Assembly (NCBI GenBank): GCA_963921825.1
Contig: OY997588.1
Location: forward strand, 52,522,803 to 52,586,802
Origin: Erodium maritimum
Taxonomy: Eukaryota; Streptophyta; Magnoliopsida; Geraniales; Geraniaceae
Length of the DNA: 64,000 bases
Direction: 5' to 3'
In this document: piece after piece, positions 44,870 through 56,523 of the stretch
Position numbering within the stretch: the first letter of the stretch is position 1
How the letters are laid out: each line of letters starts with the position of its first letter
Translations under genes and position numbers: made by a program
The notes under the pieces: generated by a model
The model's input: the letters and a program-made list of their open reading frames with translations, nothing else
The model's database searches: none
What the model was told of the DNA's origin: nothing

Positions 44870-47172
44870 CTTGCATATTCACACACCGACTGCTCCCATG
44901 GACCCTACACCTCCTGTGTATCCTAATGTGTCTGTCACGCTTCACCCATGCCATGTGCTCCTCAATGTAGGTTCTGATATTAACCCCTCTCTGACCTTGC
45001 TCACAAGTCTCCCTCGGGTTATGCCTCCAGCATCGAGTTAAGAGCCTATAAAACCAGCAAGGTATTAGAAGAAGTCGAAGCGTACGACTCCTCTCCCTAT
45101 CCGACCATTTCCCATCATGTTGATGATAGCTGCAATTCACAATCTCCTCCTAAGATGATTGCATCCTCAGAAAATCGGCTTCACCATCAACCTTGGGGTG
45201 CAGATGGCATCCCCTATCCTTCCCGTTCTCATGATGGTGCTCCACTTGGGGGCCACACCTACGACACTCTTCTCACCACTACCAATCCCTAAGAAGCTCA
45301 TGTCCACCACGGAGAAAACCATACTTTCAAGTATTGGACAACCGAGGCCCACGGTGATGGACCAAAGCCTACCCCTTCTAAGATCCACATCGGCACCAAT
45401 GACCTATTCTGAGGCCAGCATGCTCCTGGCTTCGATGGAACACCTACAAGATGGCATCGCTACTACTTAGAGTGTTGGACCCTCGGTGATGACACCTTGA
45501 ACCTGGATGAAAAAGACTGGTGCTCGAGGTAAGCCTCAACCAAACCCAGCGACAAATACCACTCGAATTAGAACTTTTGAGGATGATGGCAATATCAAAA
45601 CGCAACGACCTCCGGGCAGTTCAAGAGATATTTGACGCCCTGAAAATGGAAGAGGATGAGGACCAAATTATTTACGTCCCCAGAAAGACGTGGTGGAGGA
45701 CAATTAGGGTCGTACGACCTTTGGTCTAACGGGTAGGCTCTTTACTACTCATAATTGTGATCATGATTTGATAGAAGGGTCATGAATAGGGTGTGGCATC
45801 ATGCTGACCATGTTATCAAGGATCTTGGTTGGGGTATCTCGGGATTCCACTTTACATCCTAAGTGGAGAAAGAGCGCATCCGACGGAGCGAACCATGGTC
45901 CTTTAAGCGTGCATCGTTGGTTCTTGAGGATCTCCAACCCGGTATAAATTCGGCCACTCTAATATTCTCGTGTATTCAGATGTGGGCGGTGGTATCCGAC
46001 CTGCCGTGGGATGGGCTCAGGGTAGAAACTGGCTATAAGATATGAGAAGCCTTAGGAGGTTTTGTGGACGTCCGTACTGATGAAGATGGAATGGCCTGGG
46101 GAGATACACTTAGTGTCCGGTTCTAGAAGGACCTCGCTACACCCCTCCGAAGGACGACCTAAATAATGGTCGAAGACCATGACACGTCGATTCGTGTCAG
46201 GTTATCGTACATCCAACTCCCAGACTTCTTCTTTCACTATGGGTGAATTGGTCACCAAGAAACCGAATATCGACGAAAGAACCTAGATAACCCCCAAGTC
46301 ATGCACCGGGTTGACCTTTCTCTCATGGAGCTGGAGAGGCCCAACATCAAGGTGGGGATCATATGAGATTGGTCGAATCTTGGCTCGACCATGCGGGGAC
46401 ACCGCCAATGGGTCTTTGCAAGGAATGGAACGCTAGCCATCATTCCCTCGTCACCAAAGCTATCAACCCAACATCGTTTTTCCCTACTAGCTCCCCCGCC
46501 AACAAGCGCGATACAAAACTTCATGCCTAAGCATCCAACGCAAACATGGAGTTGGCAACTTGCGTTCACTTTCTTTTCAACCTATTTCCTCCGGGAGCCC
46601 GAGCTGAAGGACCAAGGGAGGTAGCTACGATACAAAACTTCCTGCCTAACTAGGTACTACCTCTAGTTAGTATAAGAAGCTTAGAAGACTCGACGACACA
46701 CCACTTTCAGAAGGGGACTACCAAGTTCCGCCTCAAGGGGTTTAGACGCCCCAACCCCGGTCAAGGACACAACTGCCCCAGAACCCATAGAGGCAAAGTC
46801 TGCTAAGCAGTGTCGCCAAGGTCAATGAGTGGCCCCACCAGCAATGAGGTATTGTGGGGACGCACACCTCGCCATGTCAAGGTCGGTGCAACCCCCAATT
46901 TCTTGGTGTTCTCCTTGGATGCCCGTTATCCCCTCGAGTGCCTCCGATATTTTACCGTAGACATTTTCAGGTCCAGTAAGGAAATGATCATCCTCGCGAG
47001 TTCTCATCCACAACAACCAACAAGACGATTGCCTCCCATCTACTGTCCCTCGTATAACTGGACATCCTATTGTAGGAGTAGCGTTCATTATCTACGAGAT
47101 TGTACATGGTCTCATCCTCTCTTTTTTCATGATATGTATTATTCTGTATGTTTGATTTCTACGAATAATAAA
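44870..47172 (+). mobile_element. LINE-like element with DUF4283/CCHC-type ORF1, copy C
   Basis: A plus-strand element with decayed ORF1 (see next entry) that passes directly into a 3' untranslated region homologous to copies A and B, ending AATAATAAAATTCT beside the copia element. From the knuckle region to the 3' end is only about 900 bp, which leaves no room for a reverse transcriptase. Either ORF2 was deleted or this family propagates as ORF1-only. Confidence 0.55.
45550..46625 (+). pseudogene. ORF1 relic: DUF4283 plus zinc-knuckle region
   Basis: Frames join to give KEDEV-like wording, then SEPWSFKRASLVLEDLQPG, FSCIQMWAVVSDLPWDG, EALGGFVDVRTDEDGMAWGD, IRVRLSYIQLPDFFFHYG and IGHQE. This is the DUF4283 to zf-CCHC_4 layout of plant retroelement ORF1 proteins. 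The knuckle should read C..C....H....C; the first cysteines are replaced (FFHYG) and a stop follows. The downstream frame 46391-46624 continues the C-terminal part. Several stops and shifts are present. Confidence 0.75.
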
Positions 47173-48964
47173 ATTCTTGTTAGCGATAAGCTTTATCCAG
47201 AGTTTTAATACAATCAAACTCTAGGATAGCATTGTTTGAATATTTTTGAATAGTTTGAATTCACTGAGCCAATCTGTAATTATTGATATATACTGTAAGA
47301 ACCACTCCCGGTCAACGCCAGTCAAATCTGCGAAAAACAGGAAAATTTAAATTTTTTGGACAGACACTTAAATGAACCTAAATTTGACCCCGAGGGTCAT
47401 ACCGGACTTAAGTTGACCCCGATATCGACCAAAGTGAGTTCCGGGGAACTCAGGGCAACTTTCTGGCCAATTTGGGAAATGTTGACTTTTTGCTGGAAAA
47501 GTCAACTGAGCGACGTTTTGGTCCGTTCGAGGTCCGTTTCGGATCCAAAAAGCTTAGCCGTCGTCGCAGCGGTCTTAGTTGAGCCGTTTCCTTGTACCCC
47601 GTGAAGTTTCATAATTTCTTGGAAAAAGTGCCCGTTCGGGGCCCGAAACAGCCGAATTTCGCGAATCTGATTGGAACCCACTTGCCACATATCACCAATG
47701 TGGTGGTGTTAGGTTTATTGGACAAAACAAGAAGACTACATGGATGGGGGTGTTCGGCCACTTTCAAAAAAAAGGGAGAAAAGGGTGAGTTTTTAGAGAG
47801 AGAAAGAGAAGGAGAAAAGGAGAGAAAAAGAGAAGGAGAAAAGGAGAGAAAAAGAGAAGGAGTGTTTAGGGTTTGCGATTTTCCCGTCGATCTAACCGGT
47901 GGATCATCTCAACGATCAAGGAATCGAGCTCACACCGTCATTCTCTACGGTGAGCAACTATCCGATTTTCGTTTTGTTAAGTTTAAAAGTTAGGGTTTGG
48001 GTTAAAACTAGTTGTTTGTGGTTGAGTTGAGGTGTGGGGTTCGTTGGGGGTGTTTTGGAGCGAAGGAGAAACGTTTTCCGGTGACCGGAGGCTCGGGGGA
48101 GCTCCGGCCACCGTGTACGGTGGCTGGCCGGACTTGTAGGGTGGCTGGCCGGAGCTAGGACCGGCCACCACCATGGTGTACCGGCCCAAACCGGCCCTAG
48201 CCACCCACGTCCAAGGATGGCCGAGTGGGGCCCACTTGCTCGGGTATTCGGGTGGTTTAGGACGTTCCCCAATTAGTTAATCCACACCCGGATCGAAATT
48301 TGGAATTAAATTGTGAAAGTTGTAATTGACGGGTTTAGAAACTTTAAACGCGAATTAAATTACTCAGAAGTCGGAATTTGATTCCGTCGAGTGCATAGGA
48401 ACCCTTGAATTATTCTAAGCCCCAGAAGGACGTTTTCCAATCCCGGGCAGATTCGCTGGGTCGGGCAAAACGGGCCTTTCCGGGTTCATTATCGACAATG
48501 TCGAGTAATTGGGAAGTTTGGGAGTGATCGACATTGTCGGGTTACTTTTGGGCGTCAAGTTTATTAAAATTCAGTCTATGCCTACAAGCTTAAAAATGTT
48601 TTAAATTGTGTTCTTATTAGATCGTGCCACCGACAGAGGAAAGGGAAAGCTAGGCGAGTGATCGAGATCACGCCGGAGCTTGATTGTGAGCTTTTGGGGA
48701 AAGCATACGAGGTAGGGAAAAGTAGCCGGATCTCGGCCCTGACTAGGGAAAGTTAACAGTAGAAATGCATGTGACACTTGGGTGTCGTGGGTTAAGTAAG
48801 TTTATTCGAATATTAGAAAGGCAGGCGACACCGGGTGGTGTCGTATGATACGGGAACGTATCGAACAATATAAGTGCATGTGACACTTAGTAGTGTCGTA
48901 GGAACAGTGAACTTATCGATATTAGAATTACTGGAGGCATCTGTTTATGCCCGGAGGTTGATTG

Positions 48965-49345
48965 TTTAGTTTGTGTCTTGGGTGGCCATGAGAGCCCGTA
49001 CTTTACTGTTGGTGTGTCTTGGGTGTCCATGAGTGCCCGTGGAGTTGTTAAACCCGTATTTTACTGTTGGTGTGTCTTGGGTGGCCATGAGTGCCTGTGG
49101 GGTTGTTGAGCCCGTATTTTACTGTTGGTGTGTCTTGGGTGGCCATGAGTGCCCGTGGGGTTGTTGAACCCGTGCCTTTACTGTTGATGTCTTGGGTGGC
49201 CATGAGTGCCCGTGGGGTTGTTGAACCCGTGTTTTACCGTTGGTGTCTTGGGTGGCCATGAGTGCCCGTGGGGGGTTGTTGAACCCGTGTTTACCGTTGG
49301 TGTCTTGGGTGGCCATGAGTGCCTGTGGAGTGTTAAACCGGTGTT
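48965..49345 (+). repeat. Minisatellite, unit about 58 bp, within LTR
   Basis: About six to seven tandem units containing GGGTGGCCATGAGTGCCC, GTTGTTGAACCCGT and TTACTGTTGGTGTCTT. The same unit occurs in fewer or more copies in the sister LTRs (33109-33370, 59215-59780, inverted at 50380-50460). Confidence 0.85.
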
Positions 49346-50104
49346 GTTGCTGTTGTTGAACTTTGCTTGTGATTGTGATTGTGGTTACCTGGGGTTGGTG
49401 AGTGACAGGTCGACAACCTGATCCGACTTTGTGTCGGGAGAAGTGCGACATGTCGATCGCCTGATCCAACCGTCGTGTTGGGAAAAGTGCAACATGTCAC
49501 GCCCCAATTTCAGCGAATCGAACTCGGGACGCGAACTTTTAAAACATGAATACTTAAAAACCTGTTTTGAATAAAAACTTTGACATTTCCATTTATTTAC
49601 CAAAATAATAGTAGTATTTACAATACAAAAACGTCCCAACAAGTGGACAAGGTACACATCCATCACTAGACTCAACAAAAGTAAAGACCAGACTCCGCTC
49701 CGAGCTCCATGAACTTCAAGAGCTCACCTAGTCCGTCCCACGAACAGTACCTGTAGGAAAAGCAGCTAGGGGTGAGCGTTCGCTCACCACCACGGATAAC
49801 AGACTGACTACGGCATAATTAGCAGACAAAGCCAGTAACACTAAAACCAAACCCCACACTGGGACTATAGTCCCCAACTCAAGTACCCAACTGACCCACA
49901 ACCCGTTACCTTCCTCAACAGACTCAACACTCGATAACACAATGTAGACCCGACACAACTATCGACGACCTCCTCCAAGGACACGACAGAAAGACTACAC
50001 AACGCCAAACAAGATCACAAAGGATCGCACACCAAACAAGATCACAAAGGATCGCATACCAGCTGCTCAGTAACCTCTCCCACTCACACGAACACGGATC
50101 ATGC

Positions 50105-50320
50105 TAGCCAAAGAATGCTTACAACCTGTGATACTCAAACTCGGACCAGGCCAGCCAAAGAATGCTTGCAACCTGTGTTACTCAAACTCGGACCAGGCCA
50201 GCCAAAGAATGCTTGCAACCTGTGTTACTCAAACTCGTGTCAGGCCAGCCAAAGAATGCTTGCAACCCGTTGATACTCAAACTTGGTCAGGCCAGCCAAA
50301 GAATGCTTGCAACCTACCGG
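50105..50320. repeat. Tandem repeat, unit about 47 bp
   Basis: Four to five copies of a unit containing CAGCCAAAGAATGCTTGCAA and ACTCAAACTCGG. The LTR at 57491 has a related, differently expanded array on the opposite strand at 59940-60120. Confidence 0.85.
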
Positions 50321-50599
50321 GATCCGCAATCACAATCACACGCAAATTCATCAACTAGTAACAACACAAGTTCAACACTCACAGGCACTCATGGCCACCA
50401 AGACACCAACAGTAAAACTCGAACTCAACAGCCCCACAGGCACTCACGACCTCCCAAGACACCAACCATAAGACACGCTTGCAACTTACCGAGACTCTAA
50501 CTCGTAAGCCAGCTAAAGGAAGCTTGCAACCCCCCCGAGACTCTAACTCGGTCAGGCCAGCCAAAGACACCAAACTTAGTACACGGGCCCTCAAGGCCA

Positions 50600-50960
50600 C
50601 CCAAAGCACCAACAATTGACTACGGGCTCTCATGGCCACTCAGAACTCGATAATAAAATACGGGCTCTCAAGGCCACCCAAACTCAATCAATAAATAATA
50701 CGGGCTCTCAAGGCCACTCAGAACTCGATAATAAAATACGGGCTCTCAAGGCCACCCAAACTCAATCAATAAATAATACGGGCTCTCAAGGCCACTCAGA
50801 ACTCGATAATAAAATACGGGCTCTCAAGGCCCCCCCAAACTCAATCAATAAATAATACGGGCTCTCAAGGCCACTCAGAACTCGATAATAAAATACGGGC
50901 TCTCAAGGCCCCCCCAAACTCAATCAATAAATAATACGGGCTCTCAAGGCCACCCAAGAC
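50600..50960. repeat. Higher-order tandem repeat, 78-bp unit of two 38-40-bp halves
   Basis: Alternating halves share ACGGGCTCTCAAGGCC and then differ (ACCCAAACTCAATCAATAAA versus ACTCAGAACTCGATAATAAA). About four double units are near identical, indicating recent amplification. Confidence 0.85.
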
Positions 50961-53137
50961 ACCAAATAAGCAATCAACCTCCGGCTTAACCAAGCCTCCA
51001 ACAGTCCTAACATCAACAGTTTCACAATCAACCTCCGGGCATGGTCATATGCCTCCAGTACTCCTAATATCGATAAGTTCACAAACAACCTCCGGGCATG
51101 GTCATATGCCTCCAGTAAAACAATTAACGCTAAGTTCTCTGCTCTTACGACACTACTAAGTGTCACATGCTTTTCTCAATAATTACTAAGTTCCCGTAAC
51201 ATGCTTTTCTGATAAACGCTACAACCCCGTATCATGCTTTTCTAGTATTTAAATTAAACCTACTCAACCCACGACACCCCGGTGTCACATGCAAATCTAC
51301 TGTTAACTTTCCCTAGTCAGGGCCGAGATCCGGCTACTTTTCCCTACCTCGTATATAATCCCAAAAGCGCTCCAACAACACCCGAAGTACACCCAGTCAC
51401 TCGCCGAGCTTCCCTTTGCCTCGGTCCGTAGCACGATCTAAAAGAACACAAATTCAAAGTACTTTTAAACTAGTACGAATAAACCGAAAATTAACATACT
51501 TAACGCCCAAACGTAACCCCGACAATGCCGATCACTCCCAAACTTCCCAATTACTCGATATTGTCGATAAAGGACCCGTAAAGGCCAGATTCGCCCGACA
51601 TGGCGAATCTGCCCGGGTTTTGGTTAATTGCCTTCCGGGGCTCCAAAAGTTCCCGTTTTCGTTTCTATGGTCTTAGAATATTTCAAGGAACCCAACGCAC
51701 TTGACGGAATTGAATTCCGACTTCTAAGTCAATTAATTAACGTTTAAAGTTTCCAAAACCCGTTAATTACAACTTCTCCAATTTAATTCCAAATTTCGAT
51801 TCGATTAAGGATAAATGGTCCGGGGAACGTTTTAAACCACCCGAACGATGAAAACCGAGCACCCGAGCATGTGGGCCCCACCCACACTACTTGGCCGAGA
51901 CCCTAGGGTTTAAGGGGAGGCTCGGCCACCATGTGGTGGCTGCTGCCAGCTCCGGCCAGCCACCTCATGGCCGGCCGGCCACCACCCACGGTGGCCGGAG
52001 CTCCTCCCGAGCCTCCGGTCACCGGAAAACGTGAAATTAAACCCCCAAACACCTCTAAAACGTCTCCAACACCTCCCCACACTCTACACAACCCTAAGCC
52101 TTAGTTTATACTCAACCCTAGCTTCCAAGAAAATAACCAAAACGAGAATCGGTTCGGGTATTACCGTAGAGGAGAACGAGGGGAACGGGATTGCTCTTTG
52201 CTTTGACTCGATCCAAGGGCTCGATCACAAACCCTAGCTCAACCTCCCTTCTTCTCTCTTCTTCTCCTTCTCCTTCTCTCTCTAAAACCTCTCTTCTTCT
52301 TTCTAATTTAATAAACTAACAACAAAACTAACTTTTCCTCCTTTAAAACCTTATACTCGGCCACACCTTACAACCACACACTTTCCCCCCAAAACTAACA
52401 CCACCATATACTTGACAAGTGTCAAGGTGGGTCCCACACCTTTTGGAAAATATCTAGTTGATATTTTCCCATCAGTTTTGCGAAAAACGGACGTTTCGGG
52501 CCCCGAACGGGCACTTTTCCCAAGAAATTACGAAACTTGACGGGCTACAAGGAAACGGCTCAACTAAGACCGCTGCGACGACGGCTAAGTTTTTCGGATC
52601 CAAAACGGTCCTCGAATGGACCAAAACGTCGCTCGGTTGACTTTTCCAGCGAAAAGTCAACATTTCCCAAATTGATCAGAAAGTCCCCCTGAGTCCCCCG
52701 GAACTCACTTTGGTCAATAACGGGGTCAACTTAAGTCTGGTATGACACTCGGGGTCATTTTAGGTTCACTTAACTGTCAGTCTTAAATTTTTTAAATTTT
52801 CCTGTTTTTCGTAGGTTTGACTGGCGTTGACCGGGAGTGGTTATTACACAACAGGTCGACAGCCTGATCCGGCTGGGGTCGGGAAAAGTGCGATAGGTCG
52901 ACAGCCTTATCCAACCGTCGTGTTGGGAAAAGTGCGACAGGTCGGCCGCCTGATCCAACCGTCGCACGTCTTGTATTTTGTCCGCTTGTTGGGACGTACT
53001 TTTGAGTTGTAAATTATTATTTTGATTAACTAATGGTGGTTTTAAAGTGATTTATTTAAAAGGTTTGAAAATGTTTTTTTGTCTTAAACGTTCGGGTTCC
53101 GGGTTCGGTTCTACTGAATTTGGGGCATGACATATAC

Positions 53138-53940
53138 TCTAATTCTGCTTTATATCCAGGCATTTGGCATTCCCGGTTGGGACATCTAGGAGCACCGGTA
53201 TTTGAGTCTCTTCGTCGTTCGAATATTATTTCATGTAATACGAGCAATTTCAATTCAATTTGTCAATCATCTATTTTTGGAAAACAAGTTAAATTACCAT
53301 TTCAGACATCTTTATCATTTACTTGTGCTCCATTTGATATTGTGCATGCTGACTTATGGACATTTCTTCTGGTCACAAATATTATTTAGTGTTACTTGAT
53401 GATTTCACTAATTTTGTTTGGACTTTCCCTATGGGCAAGAAGTCTCAAGCTTTCTCTCTATCTTCTCTGTTTTCAGTAAATACGTGTCTACTCAATTTGG
53501 GTGTGCTATTAAAAGTTTCCAGTGCGACAATGACAAAGAGTTTGATAACTCCTCATATCATTAGTTTTGTGCCTCGTCTGGTATGGTGTTTCGATTTTCA
53601 TGTCCTCACACCTCCCCTCAAAATGAACGGGTTGAGCAAAAAATCCGGAGTATTAACAATATGGTTCGTACGCTTCTTTTACATGCATCTATTCCACCCT
53701 CTTTTGGGGACCATGGACTATCTATGACTACATATTTATTGAACATTCTTCCCTCTAAATTGCTCAATTTTTCCTCCCCTACTATGCTTTTGCATAAACG
53801 TGTCCCTTCGTTTTCACATCTCCGCGTTTTTGGATGTCTTTTCTTTCCTCTCCTTCCTACAGTGCACAAAACTACAGGCTCGCTCTACGCCTTGTGTTTT
53901 TCTTGGTTTTCCTTCTAACCATCAGGGGTATATTTGTTAT
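53138..53940 (+). pseudogene. Copia GAG-pre-integrase and integrase (decayed)
   Basis: IWHSRLGHLGAPVFESLRR is the GAG-pre-integrase zinc region. The integrase core follows: FDIVHADLWT, YYLVLLDDFTNFVWTFP, the CPHTSPQNERVEQK stretch (catalytic Glu region), then LLNILPSKLL and HLRVFGCLFFP. At least three frame changes interrupt it (near 53380, 53530 and 53850). The MULE at 54025 interrupts the copia-typical segment after RHVIFDESGFPF. Confidence 0.88.
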
Positions 53941-54024
53941 AATTTACAAACGAACAAATTAATTATTTCGAGGCATGTTATATTTGATGAATCGGGTTTT
54001 CCTTTCTCTACTACAAATAATGTA

Positions 54025-55372
54025 GGGTTATTTACGATAAGGTACCCTAATGTTTCGTCCACGAACGATAAGGTACCCTTATGAATTTTTTGTCCGATAA
54101 GGTACCCTAATGATTCGTCCACGAACGATTTGGTTTAATGCTGTTAAAAAACTAACAGAATTATGTAGAATGACTACCTTATGAATTTTTTGTCCGATAA
54201 GGTACCCTAATGATTCGTCCACGAACGATTTGGTTTAATGCTGTTAAAAAACTAACAGAATTATGTAGAATGACTATTTTGCCCTTTGACATTTCAGTTG
54301 ACTTTTTACTTCAGAGTGAAATGACCATTATACCCTCAGATTATTTTTTCTAATTAATTTTAATTTTCAAAATAAAATAAATAAATTATATATATTTTTT
54401 TGAAGTTATATTTTTTAAAACTGAGTTTGGTTTTTATTTTCAAAAATCAGTTTTTTATATTTTAAAATCATATTTTATATTTAATTAGTTTTATTTTTTT
54501 TAATAATTAGTTTTTTTATATATAAATAATTTTTTTTATTAAAAACAGTTTTATATATAAAAAATCATTTTTATTTTTAAAAAAATTATTTTATTAAAAA
54601 AAAATCGCAGAAGTTCGAGCTTCGTCCCCGGCCACCTCCAGCGTCGTCTCCGGCCACCCCCTCCTCCGACGTCGTCGTCTCCGGCCACCCCCACCTCCGC
54701 CGCCTCCTCCTCCCTCTTCCACCTCCCACCGTCCTCGCAGAGCTTCAGCTCGCGATTTGGTTCAGATATGAACCAAATCGCAGAGCTGAAGCTCCAGATT
54801 TGGTTCAGATCTGAACCAAATCGCGAGCTGAAGCTCTGCGAGGACGGTGGGAGGTGCAAGAGGGAGGAGGAGGTGGAGGAGGTGGGGGTGGCCGGGGACG
54901 ACGACGCCGAAGGAGGGGGTGGTCGGAGACGACGCCGGAGGTGGCCGGGGACGAAGCTCGAACTTCTGCGATTTTTTTTTAATAAAATTAATTTTTTTAA
55001 AAAAATAAAATGAATTTTTAATTTTTTGTACTTTTTAATATTTTTTTAATTTTTTATTATTATTATTTTAAAAAAAAATTTAAATTTTTTTATTATATTT
55101 TTATTGTATTATACAATTAAGGGTATAATGGTAATTTTGTCTATCAAATTTATAAGCTTAAAATAAGAAAGGGTAAAATCGTCATTTCACACCCCACTTA
55201 ACTGCAAATGTCTAATTTAGAGGAATATTCCGTTAGTTTTTAACGGAATATGCCAATTTTAAACCAAATCGTTCGTGGACGAATCATTAGGGTACCTTAT
55301 CGGACAAAAAATTCATAAGGGTACCTTATCGTTCGTGGACGAAACATTAGGGTACCTTATCGTAAATAACCC
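54025..55372. mobile_element. Hairpin MULE (Mutator-like, non-autonomous) in copia pol
   Basis: The left end GGGTTATTTACGATAAGG mirrors the right end CCTTATCGTAAATAACCC, and AATAATGTA flanks it (54016-54024 and 55373-55381), a 9-bp duplication diagnostic of Mutator-like elements. The inverted repeats extend almost to the centre: the GC-rich blocks at 54605-54760 and 54830-54970 are also reverse complements, with a centre of TTTGGTTCAGAT(A/C)TGAACC type repeats at 54757-54820. A 100-bp tandem duplication (54078-54177 and 54178-54277) is present only in the left arm. Frames in the GC core (54551-54859 and 54768-55013) are not convincing genes. Confidence 0.88.
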
Positions 55373-55375
55373 AAT

Positions 55376-55850
55376 AATGTATCCCCACCCTCATATGATT
55401 TTTTAGTAGATCCCATCTCACCTGCTCTCAAAGCACATGTTTTTTCCCTCCATATACCGCACACAGGCCTACGGATCCACCTGCCAGACCCACACTCCCT
55501 ACATCAGCTAGGCCTCCCATTTCTGGCTCATCCACATCTGATGATCACCAAGCTTCTCTTGTGCATTCACCACCGGCCCAGACATCCTCACCCAGCTCGC
55601 CACCTCTACGGTCCCCACTAGCCAGCCCACCTACACTTGGTCCAGCCACCACCAGCCCAGCCATCACCGGCCCACCTCTACAAGCTTTTTGCCCTCACCC
55701 GATGCTTACAAGAAGCAAACTAGGTATATCCAAGCCCAAAATACATTTTAATCTCACCGCTACTACTAGCATTTCTCTAGTTCCCCGTAATCCCAAAGAT
55801 GCACTTACCGATCCAAATTGGAAACTGGTTATGGTAGATGAGTAAAATGC
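55376..55850 (+). pseudogene. Copia integrase C-terminal/linker region
   Basis: After the MULE the copia frame resumes with a Pro/Ser/Thr-rich stretch (PPAQTSSPSSPPLRSPLASP), followed by HPMLTRSKLGISKPK, the well-known motif before the reverse transcriptase in plant copia elements. The frame stops at 55843, before the reverse transcriptase frame. Confidence 0.8.
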
Positions 55851-55875
55851 TTTAATTAACAATAAAACTTAGGTT

Positions 55876-56523
55876 TTGGTTCCTCGTCCTGTGGGGGTTA
55901 ACATTATTCGTTCTATGTGGATTTTTCGCTACAAGACTCGATCTGATGGTTCTTTTGAGCGATATAAGGCTCCTCTTGTTGGTGATGGCATGTCTCAACA
56001 GGTTGGAGTGGATTGTGATGAGACATTCAACCCCATGGTCAAACCCTCGATTATTCGTACGGTTCTAAGCCTTGCTGTTTCCCGATCTTGGTCTATTCAT
56101 CAGCTCGATGTCAAGAATGCTTTTCTTCACGGCAATCTAAATAAGACAGTCTACATGCATCAACCGCTTGGATTTCGGAGCTTCACTCATCCCGACTATG
56201 TCTGTTTGTTGTACCGATTCCTATACGGTCTCAAACAAGCTCCTCGGGCTTGGTATCAGCAGTTTATTGATTTTGTTTCATCCATTGGTTTTTGTCACAA
56301 CAGGTCCAATCATTCCTTATTTATATTCCGGCAAGGGTTAGACACGACATACATCTTATTATATGTAGACGACATCATCCTTGCCTCCTCTAGCGATGCA
56401 CTTCGTCTATCTATTATGTCGCACCTTAGCTCCGAGTTTGCGATGAAGGACGTTGGAACACTTTCCTATTTTTTAGGGATTGTTGTGACTCGTCACTCTG
56501 GCGGTATGTTTTTGTCTCAGTAG
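55876..56523 (+). pseudogene. Copia reverse transcriptase
   Basis: It contains QLDVKNAFLHGNL, YRFLYGLKQAPRAWYQ and the catalytic box YVDDIILASSS, followed by GTLSYFLGI. The domain is essentially complete, but it starts after a stop and ends at a TAG (56521) where glutamine-lysine would be expected (LSQ then stop then KYTDD). The frame continues in the same register in the RNase H segment. Confidence 0.93.

Larger units (their letters stand above)
49495..52848 (-). mobile_element. Solo LTR, family 1, inverted and nested in another LTR
   Basis: On the plus strand it reads TGTCACGCCCCAATTTC…GGGAGTGGTTATTACA, the exact reverse complement layout of the family. CAACA flanks it at 49490-49494 and 52849-52853. 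Length is 3,354 bp, including two expanded minisatellite arrays (50105-50320 and 50600-50960) and the hairpin at 49771-49788. It is the youngest layer at this site because it interrupts an LTR that interrupts the copia LTR. Confidence 0.92.
47293..53132 (+). mobile_element. Solo LTR, family 1, inserted in the copia 5' LTR and itself interrupted
   Basis: Starts TGTAAGAACCACTCCCGG and ends TTTGGGGCATGACA, flanked by TATAC (47288-47292 and 53133-53137). Its own sequence is 47293-49494 and 52849-53132; the middle is a younger inverted LTR. It carries the GGGTGGCC minisatellite at 48965-49345. No internal retroviral region is present. Confidence 0.9.

Noticed and set aside
50101..50855. Repetitive frames (CNLCYSNSD- and RALKATQTQ-type repeats)
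   Set aside because: Translations of tandem repeats within an LTR, not a repeat protein.
54551..55013. Mirror-image frames with Glu/Gly/Arg-rich tails
   Set aside because: They are the two arms of the MULE hairpin read in opposite directions; no domain is recognised.
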